Of a stretch of DNA of 13,463 bases, positions 1-6,479 are shown in pieces. Made by a program: the position numbers and the translations under genes. The stretch spans positions 1 to 13,463 of the forward strand of contig JAAYBE010000160.1 of assembly GCA_012719015.1 (NCBI GenBank). The letters run 5' to 3'. Position 1 is the stretch's first letter; each line of letters opens with the position of its first letter. The stretch comes from Actinomycetota bacterium (GTDB lineage Bacteria; Actinomycetota; Thermoleophilia; UBA2241). Below the pieces are notes generated by a model. It had not been told where the DNA came from. It worked only from the letters and a program-made list of their open reading frames with translations, and did not search any database.

Positions 1-537
1 GCCGGCTACACGTACGTCCTGCTCGAGGAGGCCGAGGCGATCGTGGCCGCGCAGGAGCACGTCTTCCTGTGGCCCTGCGACTGCCGCTCCCTCGTCGGCG
101 CGTGTCGCAGGCCCGTGCATGTGTGCCTCCGCTTCGAGAACGACCGGGGGCTCGGATGGGAGATCTCCCGGGAGCGCGCCGTCGAGATCCTGCGACGGGC
201 CGACAAGGCCGGCCTGATGCACACGGCCGACCTCCACGAAGAGCCCGGCGCCAGCTCGTCCATCTGCAACTGCTGCACGGACTGCTGCTACCCCCACCTT
301 GCCGCGGAACGGCTGCGTGCGCAGGATGTCTGGCCGATCCGCCGGCATGTCGCCCGCATCCGGATGGAGCTCTGCACCGCCTGCGGCCGCTGCGCCCGGC
401 GTTGTCCTTTCGGAGCCGTCGTCTGCGGCTCAGACGGTCGGCCCACGCTTGACATCGCCCTCTGCCGCGGCTGCGGCCTGTGCGCCACCGGGTGCGGCGC
501 CGAGGCCATCGACCTGCGGCCACTCGCAGAGCTCTGA
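1..537 (+). CDS. Cysteine-rich 4Fe-4S dicluster protein, 5'-truncated
   Basis: The reading frame is open from base 1, so the N-terminus lies outside the window; 178 codons precede the TGA stop. Three cysteine-rich parts are visible, numbered from base 1. The first is CDCR at 26-29 with further Cys at 35 and 42. The second is a CNCCTDCC cluster at 89-96. The C-terminal part is a ferredoxin-like double cluster: CTACGRCARRCP (Cys 125, 128, 131, 135) and CRGCGLCATGC (Cys 155, 158, 161, 165). By family knowledge the C-terminal motifs bind two [4Fe-4S] clusters and imply electron transfer. The upstream cysteines resemble those of other multi-cysteine iron-sulfur proteins of anaerobes and may bind another cluster or metal. 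Because it converges on a corrinoid-dependent methyltransferase gene, a role in low-potential electron supply or corrinoid reactivation is possible, but that is inference. It is not recognisably RamA from the part visible. Confidence 0.85.
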   Translation, partial: AGYTYVLLEEAEAIVAAQEHVFLWPCDCRSLVGACRRPVHVCLRFENDRGLGWEISRERAVEILRRADKAGLMHTADLHEEPGASSSICNCCTDCCYPHLAAERLRAQDVWPIRRHVARIRMELCTACGRCARRCPFGAVVCGSDGRPTLDIALCRGCGLCATGCGAEAIDLRPLAEL

Positions 538-573
538 GCGGGCGCAGCCCCGGTGGACCGGGGCGGCTCCCGC
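538..573. terminator. Bidirectional terminator-like hairpin between convergent genes
   Basis: The 39-bp gap between the iron-sulfur gene and mtbB holds a two-storey inverted repeat. The inner stem is GCCCCGG (547-553), loop TGGA, CCGGGGC (558-564). The outer stem is GCGGG (538-542) with CCCGC (569-573), separated from the inner stem by a symmetric 4x4 internal loop. It lies directly between the two stop codons, where a shared terminator would be expected. There is no T-tract on either strand, which is common in GC-rich bacteria. Function is inferred from position and symmetry. Confidence 0.6.
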
Positions 574-576
574 AGG

Positions 577-1971
577 TCACGCGCCGCCGGTCCGCTCCCT
601 GAAGCGCTCGACACAGTTGATCGGTACGTCCAGCGCCCGCGCGATGTTGAACTTGGCCTCGATCTGGTTGGCCTGGAGCGGCTGGCTGATGGCGTAGCTG
701 TGGATGCGGCCGAAGCCGAGCTCGTTGCGGACCTCGGTCATCACGACCGGGTCTGACAGGTCGAACGGCGTGACGCCGAGCCTGTCGGCGACGTAGCGCT
801 TGGCCTCCTTGAGGCGCATGCCGCGGGTCATCTGCATACGGGCAACCAGGTCTCCGCCTGCCCGGATACCGCCGATGCTCACCGCCTGCGCGTGGGCGTT
901 GTGCATGCCGTGCGGGTCGCCCGAGCCCGCCTACAAGCCGTCCACGTGCAACAGTTCGACGAGGCTCTTCGCCGCCCGGCAGGTCGCGTCTCCGGGCGGA
1001 TAGACGAACATCGGCACCCCGCCGACCCCCATGCCGACGTTGGGGTGCACGGGGATCTCGGCGACCGCCATGCAGGGCTTGATGAGGGCCACGGCGCGGG
1101 CCATGTTCCAGGCCAGCGACCGGCCCGTGTTGATGTTGACCACCGGACCGAAGACGGTCGCGCCGGCCTGCTGGGCCAGCAGGAGCTGGTCCCTGGGCCA
1201 CAGGCCGGCGAGCCGGACGCCCTCCCACTCGAGCTGCCCGTGCATGCCGAGCACGAACTCGCCGGCCATGCCGAGCTGCACGCCCATGTCGGGGTACCTG
1301 GCGCGGATGATCCGGGTGGCCCTTAGGGCGGCGAGGAACTCGGGGTCGCCGGAGGCGCCGGTGGTGTCCCAGTCGATCGCGTCGGCGCCGGCCTCCCACT
1401 GCGAGTCGGCCAGCTTGACCATGTCGGCGACGGCCATCTCGACGGCCTCTTCGGCGGCCGCGCGCGCCTCGGCGATCCTGCCCAGCGGCAGCAGCGCGCT
1501 CCAGTTCTCGCAGGGTCCGTCGGGCTTCGAGTAGAGGCCGAGGTTGGGCATCACGCCGTACTGCAGCGGGGCGATCGTGCAGAGCTGGGCGTCGTGCATG
1601 TACTGGGCCTCGTAGGCGAGGATCGTGCGCACCACCTTGAGCGAGTAGTCGCCCACGCAGAGCTCGAGCAGGTCGGCGCCCATCCACTGCTCGTAACTCT
1701 GCAGGTCCTGGATGCGGGTGGCGTGCGTCTTCATGCCGGTGCCGTCGCAGCTGAGCACGACCTCCTCACCGACGTCGACCCCGGTGAAGCGGGCCGGAGA
1801 GGCGTAGATCTCGAGCAGGTGGTCGACCTCGTCGTCGCCCAGCGGCGGCACCTTGGCCCGTCGGGCCGCCGCCTCCGAGCCGGCCACGATGTCGGCGCGG
1901 ATCCCGCTTCTGGTCATCTCCGTGAAGCTGCCGTCGCCCAGACGGGTCGGTATGCGCGGCTCCGTGCTCAC
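577..1971 (-). CDS. mtbB: Dimethylamine methyltransferase MtbB-like, with in-frame amber (pyrrolysine) codon
   Basis: By family, MtbB moves a methyl group from dimethylamine to a corrinoid protein. Here 464 residues are read if TAG at 931-933 is decoded as pyrrolysine at residue 347; archaeal MtbB is of similar length (about 467 residues) with pyrrolysine near 356. MtbB-like stretches include MPNLGLYSKPDGPCEN (141-156), GADAIDWDTTGASGD (195-209), GMAGEFVLGMHGQLEWEG (234-251), LAGLWPRDQ (254-262) and FGPVVNINT (274-282). VDGL precedes the amber codon and AGSGDPHGM follows, matching the family's VDGI-Pyl-xGxGDPxGM block. The conserved tail (AGGDLVARM, EAKRYVADRLGV) continues to TGA. I chose GTG 1971 because AGGAGG lies 6 nt upstream; an extension to 2103 would run through the divergent control region. 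No corrinoid partner or pyl gene is in view. The actual substrate could be another secondary methylamine. Confidence 0.9.
912..930 (-). other. Small hairpin immediately 3' of the amber codon
   Basis: On the coding strand, the base after TAG starts GCGGG (926-930), a 9-nt loop, then CCCGC (912-916): a perfect 5-bp GC stem. Its position resembles the proposed PYLIS element of methylamine methyltransferase mRNAs. A short GC stem is easily formed by chance at this base composition, and PYLIS is not generally required for UAG decoding. Confidence 0.25.
931..933 (-). other. In-frame UAG codon, predicted pyrrolysine (residue 347)
   Basis: The minus-strand codon is TAG, between VDGL and AGSGDPHG in the mtbB-like frame. 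Recognisable MtbB sequence continues in the same frame with no ribosome binding site or plausible restart just after it. In known MtbB proteins an amber codon at this position encodes pyrrolysine, the residue thought to present the methylamine to the corrinoid. Translation needs tRNA-Pyl and PylS, neither of which is in this window. Confidence 0.87.
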
Positions 1972-1974
1972 TCT

Positions 1975-1984
1975 CCCCCTCCTC
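1975..1984 (-). promoter_or_regulatory. Ribosome binding site of mtbB (decides GTG start)
   Basis: GAGGAGGGGG on the minus strand, with the AGGAGG core at 1978-1983, is 6 nt before GTG 1971. It is the best Shine-Dalgarno match near the start. A second purine-rich tract (GAGGGAGGGAGAGAGG, about 2011-2026) lies further up the leader without a nearby start codon. Confidence 0.75.
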
Positions 1985-2076
1985 TCGACGCCCGCCGGCC
2001 GTCCGCCGACCTCTCTCCCTCCCTCGAGCGGGCGTGCGCTTCGTGTAGAGTCCCCTGAGCACCGGCACGGTGTCAA

Positions 2077-2086
2077 GGAAGGAGGG
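2077..2086 (+). promoter_or_regulatory. Ribosome binding site of the MttB-family gene
   Basis: GGAAGGAGGG is followed by GTG at 2094, with GGAGG (2081-2085) 8 nt before the start. This favours GTG 2094 over the in-frame GTG at 2070, which lies upstream of this site and inside the dyad CACCGGCACGGTG. Confidence 0.75.
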
Positions 2087-2093
2087 CCTCCGG

Positions 2094-3581
2094 GTGAAGG
2101 CACACACGACGTGGCTGAGCGGCGCTGAGAAGGACCTGATCGTCGATCGCGCCCTGGACCTGCTCGCCGGCGCGGGCATGCGTTTCTCCGGCCCGCCCTT
2201 CCTGCATGAGCTCGCGGCGCACGGCGCGCAAGTCGACGTCGCCACCGGTGTCGCCCGTCTGCCGCGCGAGCTGGTGGAGTGGGCGCTCGCGCAGTCGCCG
2301 CGGGCGGTCCTGATGGCCGGACTGACCGAGGACGACGATGTCCTCCTGGACGAAGGCCGGCCGTTCCGCTTCGCGCCCAGCGGGTGCGTCGCCAAGACGC
2401 TCGACTTCCGCACCGGGGAGCGCCGCGCCAGCACCCTCCAGGATCTGCGCGAGTGCACGGCCCTGCTGGACGAAGCGCCTGAGCTGGACATCATGTCGAC
2501 CCAGGTCAGCGTCTGCGACGTGCCGCTCGAGCGGCGTGAGCTCACCGAGTACTTCACCCTGCTCACCGAGACGCGCAAGCACGTCACCTTCGTCGACTGC
2601 CCGACAGAGGTCCCGGCCGTCGTCCGCCTCTGTGAGACGCTGGCCGGCGACCTCGAGCGCTTCGCCGCCCGGCCCCGCATCTCCACCGTCTGCACCGCCG
2701 CCTCGCCGCTGCAAGTCGACGCCGCCGTGCTCGACGTCCATGTCAGGCTCGCCCGCATCGGGGTCCCGATCAAGGTCTACTCGATGTCCATCGCCGGGGC
2801 GACCTCGCCCGTGACGTTCGCCGGCAGCGTGGCGCAGGGGCTCGCGGAGTTCCTCGGCATCGCGACCGCCATCCAGACGGCGGCCCCCGGGGCGCGCCTC
2901 ATCTTCTGCTTCGGAGCCGCCCCCCTGGACATGCGGCACGCCACCCTGGCGATGGGCGCCCTCGAGAGCGGGATCATGGCGGCCATGGCCACTGAGATCG
3001 GCCACCACCTCGGCGTCCCCGTCCTGTGCCCTGGCCTCTCCACCGACGCCAAACACGCAGGCATCCAGGCAGGTTACGAGAAGGCGATGAAGGCGGCCAC
3101 CGTCTGCGCGGCCGGCCCCGACATCGTCACCGGCTGGGGTCTGCTCGAGTCCCACAACGTCATGTCGCTGCCGCAGGTGGTGATAGACGGTGAGATGGCG
3201 GGCATGGTGCGCCGTCTCCACGCGCCGGGCGAAGTCTCCCCGGCGACGTTGGGGACGGGCGTCGGCGCCGACGTGGGGCCCGGCGCCGACTTCCTCCGCC
3301 ACAGGGATACGGCGAGGCGCATCCGCGCCGGCGAGCACTACCGGCCCGTCATCGCGGACCGGGTCTCCTATGAGAGATGGAGCGAACGGGGCGCGACCGA
3401 GTACGACGACGCGTGCTCGGAGGTGGTCCGACTGCTGGCGGCCCACGACGCCAAGGCGCCGTACCTCGACGGTGCACAGCTCGACGAGCTGGCCACGATC
3501 TGCGGCGTCGGCGCCGAGGCCGTCCGGCGGGCCAGGCGTGACCGGCCGGCCCGCGCGGGACGGACAGACCGCCATGGCTGA
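2094..3581 (+). CDS. MttB-superfamily corrinoid methyltransferase without pyrrolysine
   Basis: The 495-residue product has the length and pattern of the trimethylamine methyltransferase (MttB) superfamily. Its frame contains no amber codon. Family-like stretches include the N-terminal IVDRALDLLAGAGMRF, FAPSGCVAKTLDFRTGERR, STDAKHAGIQAGYEKAM (316-332) and ATVCAAGPDIVTGWGLLES. The STDAKxxxxQAGYEK block is, as I recall, near where true MttB carries pyrrolysine (about residue 334). Non-pyrrolysine members characterised in the literature demethylate quaternary amines such as glycine betaine (MtgB), proline betaine (MtpB) and carnitine (MtcB). This gene therefore more likely acts on a quaternary amine than on trimethylamine; the exact substrate is unknown. 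It should pass the methyl group to a corrinoid protein, which is not in this window. It overlaps the next gene by 8 nt, so the two are probably cotranscribed and translationally coupled. Confidence 0.9.
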   Translation: MKAHTTWLSGAEKDLIVDRALDLLAGAGMRFSGPPFLHELAAHGAQVDVATGVARLPRELVEWALAQSPRAVLMAGLTEDDDVLLDEGRPFRFAPSGCVAKTLDFRTGERRASTLQDLRECTALLDEAPELDIMSTQVSVCDVPLERRELTEYFTLLTETRKHVTFVDCPTEVPAVVRLCETLAGDLERFAARPRISTVCTAASPLQVDAAVLDVHVRLARIGVPIKVYSMSIAGATSPVTFAGSVAQGLAEFLGIATAIQTAAPGARLIFCFGAAPLDMRHATLAMGALESGIMAAMATEIGHHLGVPVLCPGLSTDAKHAGIQAGYEKAMKAATVCAAGPDIVTGWGLLESHNVMSLPQVVIDGEMAGMVRRLHAPGEVSPATLGTGVGADVGPGADFLRHRDTARRIRAGEHYRPVIADRVSYERWSERGATEYDDACSEVVRLLAAHDAKAPYLDGAQLDELATICGVGAEAVRRARRDRPARAGRTDRHG

Positions 3582-4944
3582 CGCTGGGGGACACATCACC
3601 GAGGAAGCCAGGACGGTCCCGGTGCTGTGCCGGACCGACGTCCTCGTGGCGGGCGGCGGGCCCGGCGGCCTCGCCGCCGCCGTCGCCGCCGCCCGCTCCG
3701 GGGCGCGGACCGTCCTGGTGGAGCGTCACGGCTGCTTCGGCGGAGTCATCACCCAGACCGGCGTGGAGACCGTCGCGTGGTATCGGAGGGCGGGGACGGT
3801 CGACCTCGAAGGCATCGGACGTGAGTTCGAGCGTCGCGCCGAGGCTCTCGACGGCGCCACGCCGGACGTCCAGTCACAGAGCCTGGCGCTGGACTCCGAG
3901 CTCTTCAAGGTGGTCGCCGACCGCATGGTACTGGAGGCCGGCGTCGAGCCGCTCCTGCACTGCCTCGTCACCGAGCCGATCGTAAGCGGCGGCGTCGTGC
4001 GCGGGGTCATCACCGAGAGCAAGTCCGGCCGCCGGGCGATCCTGGCGCGACGGGTGATCGACGCGACGGGGGACGCGGACCTGGCCGTCCGCGCCGGCGC
4101 GCCGTGCCGCACGCTCGCGCCCGACAAGAGGTTGGGCGTCACTGTCACGTTCTCGTGCTCCGGCGTGGACAAGGCGCGCTTCCTCGACCATGTCGCACGG
4201 AGCGCACCCACCTACGGCGACTGGACCGGGCGGTGGTACGTCCAGACGGACGGCAAGGAGGACCGCCTCTTCAGCCCCTATCTGCAGGAGCCGTTCGACC
4301 GGGCCCGCGAGGACGGCCTCGTCCCCGCGGAGGTCCGAGGCTTCGGCGGCACGTGGGGCCGCGTCACCGACGCCGGAGAGGTCACCTGCCTCAACGTCGT
4401 GGTCATGGACGGTTACGACGCCGGCGACGTACGCCAGCTCACCGGCGCCGAGATGGAAGGCCGCCGCCGGTGTCTGCTCGCCCTCGAGGCCCTGCGCCGG
4501 TACACCCCGGGGTTCGAACGGGCGACGCTGCGCACCTTCGGCGCTGACCTGGGCGTCCGTGACTCGCGTGCGATCGTGGGCCGCTACGAGCTGACCGGCG
4601 ACGACGTGCGTGGCGAGGCGCGGTTCGCCGACGCGGTGGGCATCTTCCCGGAGTTCCTGGACGGGTACGGCCTGCTCGTCCTGCCCACCACCGGCCGCTA
4701 CTTCCAGGTGCCGTACGGGATCCTCGTCCCGCAGGGGGTGGACAATCTGCTGGTGGCCGGCCGCTGCGTGTCCGGCGATCCCGTCTCCCACGCGGCGACG
4801 CGCAGCCAGCTCTGCTGCGCCGTGACCGGACAGGCCGCCGGCGTCGCGGCCGCCGTCTCGCTGCGGCGAGGATGCACGACCGGCGAGCTCGACGTCGCGG
4901 CCCTTCAGGACGAGCTGCGCCGCCACGGCGTGCGGCTGGACTGA
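3574..4944 (+). CDS. FAD-dependent oxidoreductase (FAD_oxidored type)
   Basis: The 456-residue product has an N-terminal Rossmann FAD site, DVLVAGGGPGGLAAAVAAAR (22-41), with acidic Glu50 ending the second strand (TVLVER). RHGCFGGVITQTG follows. A C-terminal FAD-contact block contains GVDNLLVAGRCVSGDP (from residue 389) and TGQAAGVAAAV. This is the pattern of the pfam12831-like flavoproteins, whose substrates are mostly unknown. ATG 3574 is chosen because it opens inside the end of the MttB-family gene (8-nt overlap) and leaves about 20 residues before the FAD motif. It has only a weak Shine-Dalgarno match, so translational coupling is likely. The pairing suggests it oxidises or reduces a substrate or product of the methyltransferase, or acts on its electron carrier; that is inference. 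Confidence 0.85.
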   Translation: MADAGGHITEEARTVPVLCRTDVLVAGGGPGGLAAAVAAARSGARTVLVERHGCFGGVITQTGVETVAWYRRAGTVDLEGIGREFERRAEALDGATPDVQSQSLALDSELFKVVADRMVLEAGVEPLLHCLVTEPIVSGGVVRGVITESKSGRRAILARRVIDATGDADLAVRAGAPCRTLAPDKRLGVTVTFSCSGVDKARFLDHVARSAPTYGDWTGRWYVQTDGKEDRLFSPYLQEPFDRAREDGLVPAEVRGFGGTWGRVTDAGEVTCLNVVVMDGYDAGDVRQLTGAEMEGRRRCLLALEALRRYTPGFERATLRTFGADLGVRDSRAIVGRYELTGDDVRGEARFADAVGIFPEFLDGYGLLVLPTTGRYFQVPYGILVPQGVDNLLVAGRCVSGDPVSHAATRSQLCCAVTGQAAGVAAAVSLRRGCTTGELDVAALQDELRRHGVRLD

Positions 4945-5109
4945 GGCCGCGCGCAGAACGCGCCCCCGGGAGGCGTGAACGCTCATGCGCCGCGCGAACA
5001 CGGGTAGAACGTCCGTGAAGGGCCGGACGAGACCGCTGCGGAGGGCCGGCGCGCATGCCGGTCCGGATGGGGCGCTCGCAGGCCGGGGAGCTTCCGGGAG
5101 GGGAGAGCC
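4945..5109 (+). promoter_or_regulatory. 165-bp spacer before the lipoprotein gene
   Basis: Just after the oxidoreductase stop lies a short hairpin, GCGCG (4949-4953), loop CAGAA, CGCGC (4959-4963), a weak terminator candidate without a T-tract. Further on, TAGAAC (5005-5010) is a possible -10 element but lacks a convincing -35. A GGGAGGGGAG Shine-Dalgarno (about 5096-5105) precedes ATG 5110. I found no tRNA and in particular no CTA-anticodon tRNA-Pyl here. A separate promoter for the lipoprotein is likely from the spacing only. Confidence 0.35.
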
Positions 5110-6453
5110 ATGAGGATCCGGGGATCTGAAGGATGTCGGCTCGTCGCGGTCATCGTGTCGGCAGGGCTCATCGTGGCCGCCGCGCTCGCCTTGGCCGCTT
5201 GCGGGGGTTCGGACGGCTCGCCGTCACCCTCGCCCACCGGCGCCGGGACGTCCCCCGCCCCCGGGGCCTCTCCGGTCACCCTCTGGCCCGGCCAGACCGA
5301 GCAGCCCGCCGGCCTGGCCGACATGCAGGGAGACGGCTCCTCCGATCTCCTCCTCGGCTCCGCGGCTCTGCCCGCACCCGGATGGGTGAGGGAGGGGACT
5401 CGCCTCAGCTACTACTCGGCGACCGCGGACATCCCCTCGGCCTACGAACGGTTCATCCTGGACGAGAACGGCGCCTGGGTCGGCCAGACCAGCGGCAAGC
5501 GGTACCGCCGGGAGGAGTTGTACGCCGCCGCGGGGCACGGGGTGACCCAGGTCGACGTGCTCTCGGTGGGTGAGACCGTCACGGCGCTCAAGGTCGGCTC
5601 GTGGCTGTACTCGAGCTACACAGGACCCCTGCTGCCGATCGGCTCGGCGGAGTCGATCTGCCCCGTCGCAGGCGGCGACTGGTACATCCATCCGGCCGCG
5701 CTGGCCGAGATCCCCGATCAGCTCGGGGACGAGCTTCAGATCCTGCGCATGCCTTACACGATCGAGGGCGTGACCTACGACGCCGTCCGCGTCCAGCAGG
5801 TGAGCGACCGGGCGACGTTCGCGCGCGTCTACGACCTGGCGGACGGGAAGCTGCTGGCCACGTTCGACGCAGTGGCGTCGAAGGACGGGCGCAGCACCGT
5901 CTTCGCTCACGCGCTCTTCATCGGCGTGAGGCAGATGGACCTTCCGTGGCTGGGGCAGGACCTGCCCGGCTGGCTGACCGGCGCGACCACGGTGACGTAC
6001 GCCGGCGCCAGGAGCTACGAGGCGATCCTGGCCGGCAGCGTCCTCACCGCCGACGTCTCCGTGCGGATGACGATGGACGATGTCGCGCCCGCCTACTACA
6101 CGTATGTGCAGGACTCCACGGCGTACGTTCCCGGCTTCCCGAGTCAATCCAGCCGGTTGGAGCTCATCGGCGGGATCGGCGAGCCCGCGGGCCTCGCACT
6201 GCCGCCCGCGGCGCTGGCGTCACTCCGGGCCGGGCAGACGATCGACAGCGACCCGGTGACCGGCATCACCACGGAGGTGCTCGAAGCGGGGACGGGGTCG
6301 GGTCGCGATGTCGTCGTCATCCGGCTCAGCAATCAGGCCTACACCGCGGACTCCGTCTACGACGTCGGATCGGGGGCGCTCCTCCGCTTCAGCGAGACGA
6401 AGCGTGGGGCGGAGACCAACGAGTACCTGGAGTTGACGCTGCAGGGCGAGTGA
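5110..6453 (+). CDS. Secreted lipoprotein of unknown function
   Basis: The product has 447 residues. A positively charged start (MRIRGSEGCR) is followed by a hydrophobic segment (11-30) ending in the lipobox LAAC with Cys31. This predicts signal peptidase II cleavage and lipid anchoring on the outer face of the membrane. A Ser/Pro/Gly/Ala-rich linker (GSPSPSPTGAGTSPAPGASP, about 36-55) leads to a mixed, Tyr- and Thr-rich, largely beta-looking body with no motif I recognise. The start is supported by GGGAGGGGAG ending just upstream of ATG 5110. It is the only gene here without an obvious tie to amine catabolism, and it converges on the molybdenum hydroxylase operon. A substrate-binding or envelope role is possible, but it has no typical periplasmic binding protein signature. 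Function unassigned. Confidence 0.85.
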   Translation: MRIRGSEGCRLVAVIVSAGLIVAAALALAACGGSDGSPSPSPTGAGTSPAPGASPVTLWPGQTEQPAGLADMQGDGSSDLLLGSAALPAPGWVREGTRLSYYSATADIPSAYERFILDENGAWVGQTSGKRYRREELYAAAGHGVTQVDVLSVGETVTALKVGSWLYSSYTGPLLPIGSAESICPVAGGDWYIHPAALAEIPDQLGDELQILRMPYTIEGVTYDAVRVQQVSDRATFARVYDLADGKLLATFDAVASKDGRSTVFAHALFIGVRQMDLPWLGQDLPGWLTGATTVTYAGARSYEAILAGSVLTADVSVRMTMDDVAPAYYTYVQDSTAYVPGFPSQSSRLELIGGIGEPAGLALPPAALASLRAGQTIDSDPVTGITTEVLEAGTGSGRDVVVIRLSNQAYTADSVYDVGSGALLRFSETKRGAETNEYLELTLQGE

Positions 6454-6479
6454 CCGTCGGCGGCGGGCGGGTCACGCCC
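6444..6479. terminator. Inverted repeat spanning both convergent stop codons
   Basis: The left arm is GGGCG (6444-6448), a 2-nt AG bulge, then TGACC (6451-6455). The right arm is GGTCA (6470-6474) then CGCCC (6475-6479). This gives a 10-bp stem with one bulge and a 14-nt GC-rich loop. The lipoprotein stop TGA (6451-6453) and the FAD-subunit stop (6472-6474, minus strand) pair with each other within the stem. With only 18 bp between the genes, this is the likely shared terminator or transcription buffer. There is no T-tract; activity is inferred. Confidence 0.5.

Larger units (their letters stand above)
1972..2093. promoter_or_regulatory. Divergent control region between mtbB and the MttB-family gene
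   Basis: This 122-bp region separates two divergently read methyltransferase genes and must hold both promoters unless transcripts start further out. On the plus strand TAGAGT (2046-2051) could be a -10 element, but no good -35 is placed for it. On the minus strand TTGACA (2071-2076) is a perfect -35 hexamer, but only poor -10 candidates follow at 17-21 bp. A perfect dyad CACCG-GCA-CGGTG (2060-2072) sits just after the plus-strand -10 candidate and could be an operator. Shared regulation of the two genes is inference. Confidence 0.45.

Noticed and set aside
577..930. The part after the amber codon as a separate gene, or the whole as a pseudogene.
   Set aside because: No ribosome binding site or good start lies just after the amber. 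Family sequence continues without a frameshift, and the amber sits at the known pyrrolysine position, so readthrough decoding explains it better than decay.
1972..2103. Extending mtbB upstream to position 2103.
   Set aside because: The extra 44 residues are unlike MtbB and would cover the divergent promoter region and the neighbour's ribosome binding site. GTG 1971 has an ideal Shine-Dalgarno.
2094..3581. Possible pyrrolysine in the MttB-family protein.
   Set aside because: There is no in-frame TAG anywhere in this gene; the STDAKHAGIQAGYEK region is fully sense-coded.
2073..3599. A 508-codon minus-strand open frame opposite the MttB-family gene.
   Set aside because: The sense strand matches a known superfamily throughout. 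The antisense product is low-complexity, Gly/Arg/Asp/His-rich sequence.
4945..5109. A tRNA-Pyl or other small RNA gene in the longest spacer.
   Set aside because: No cloverleaf arms or CTA anticodon context were found by eye; only a short GC hairpin is visible.
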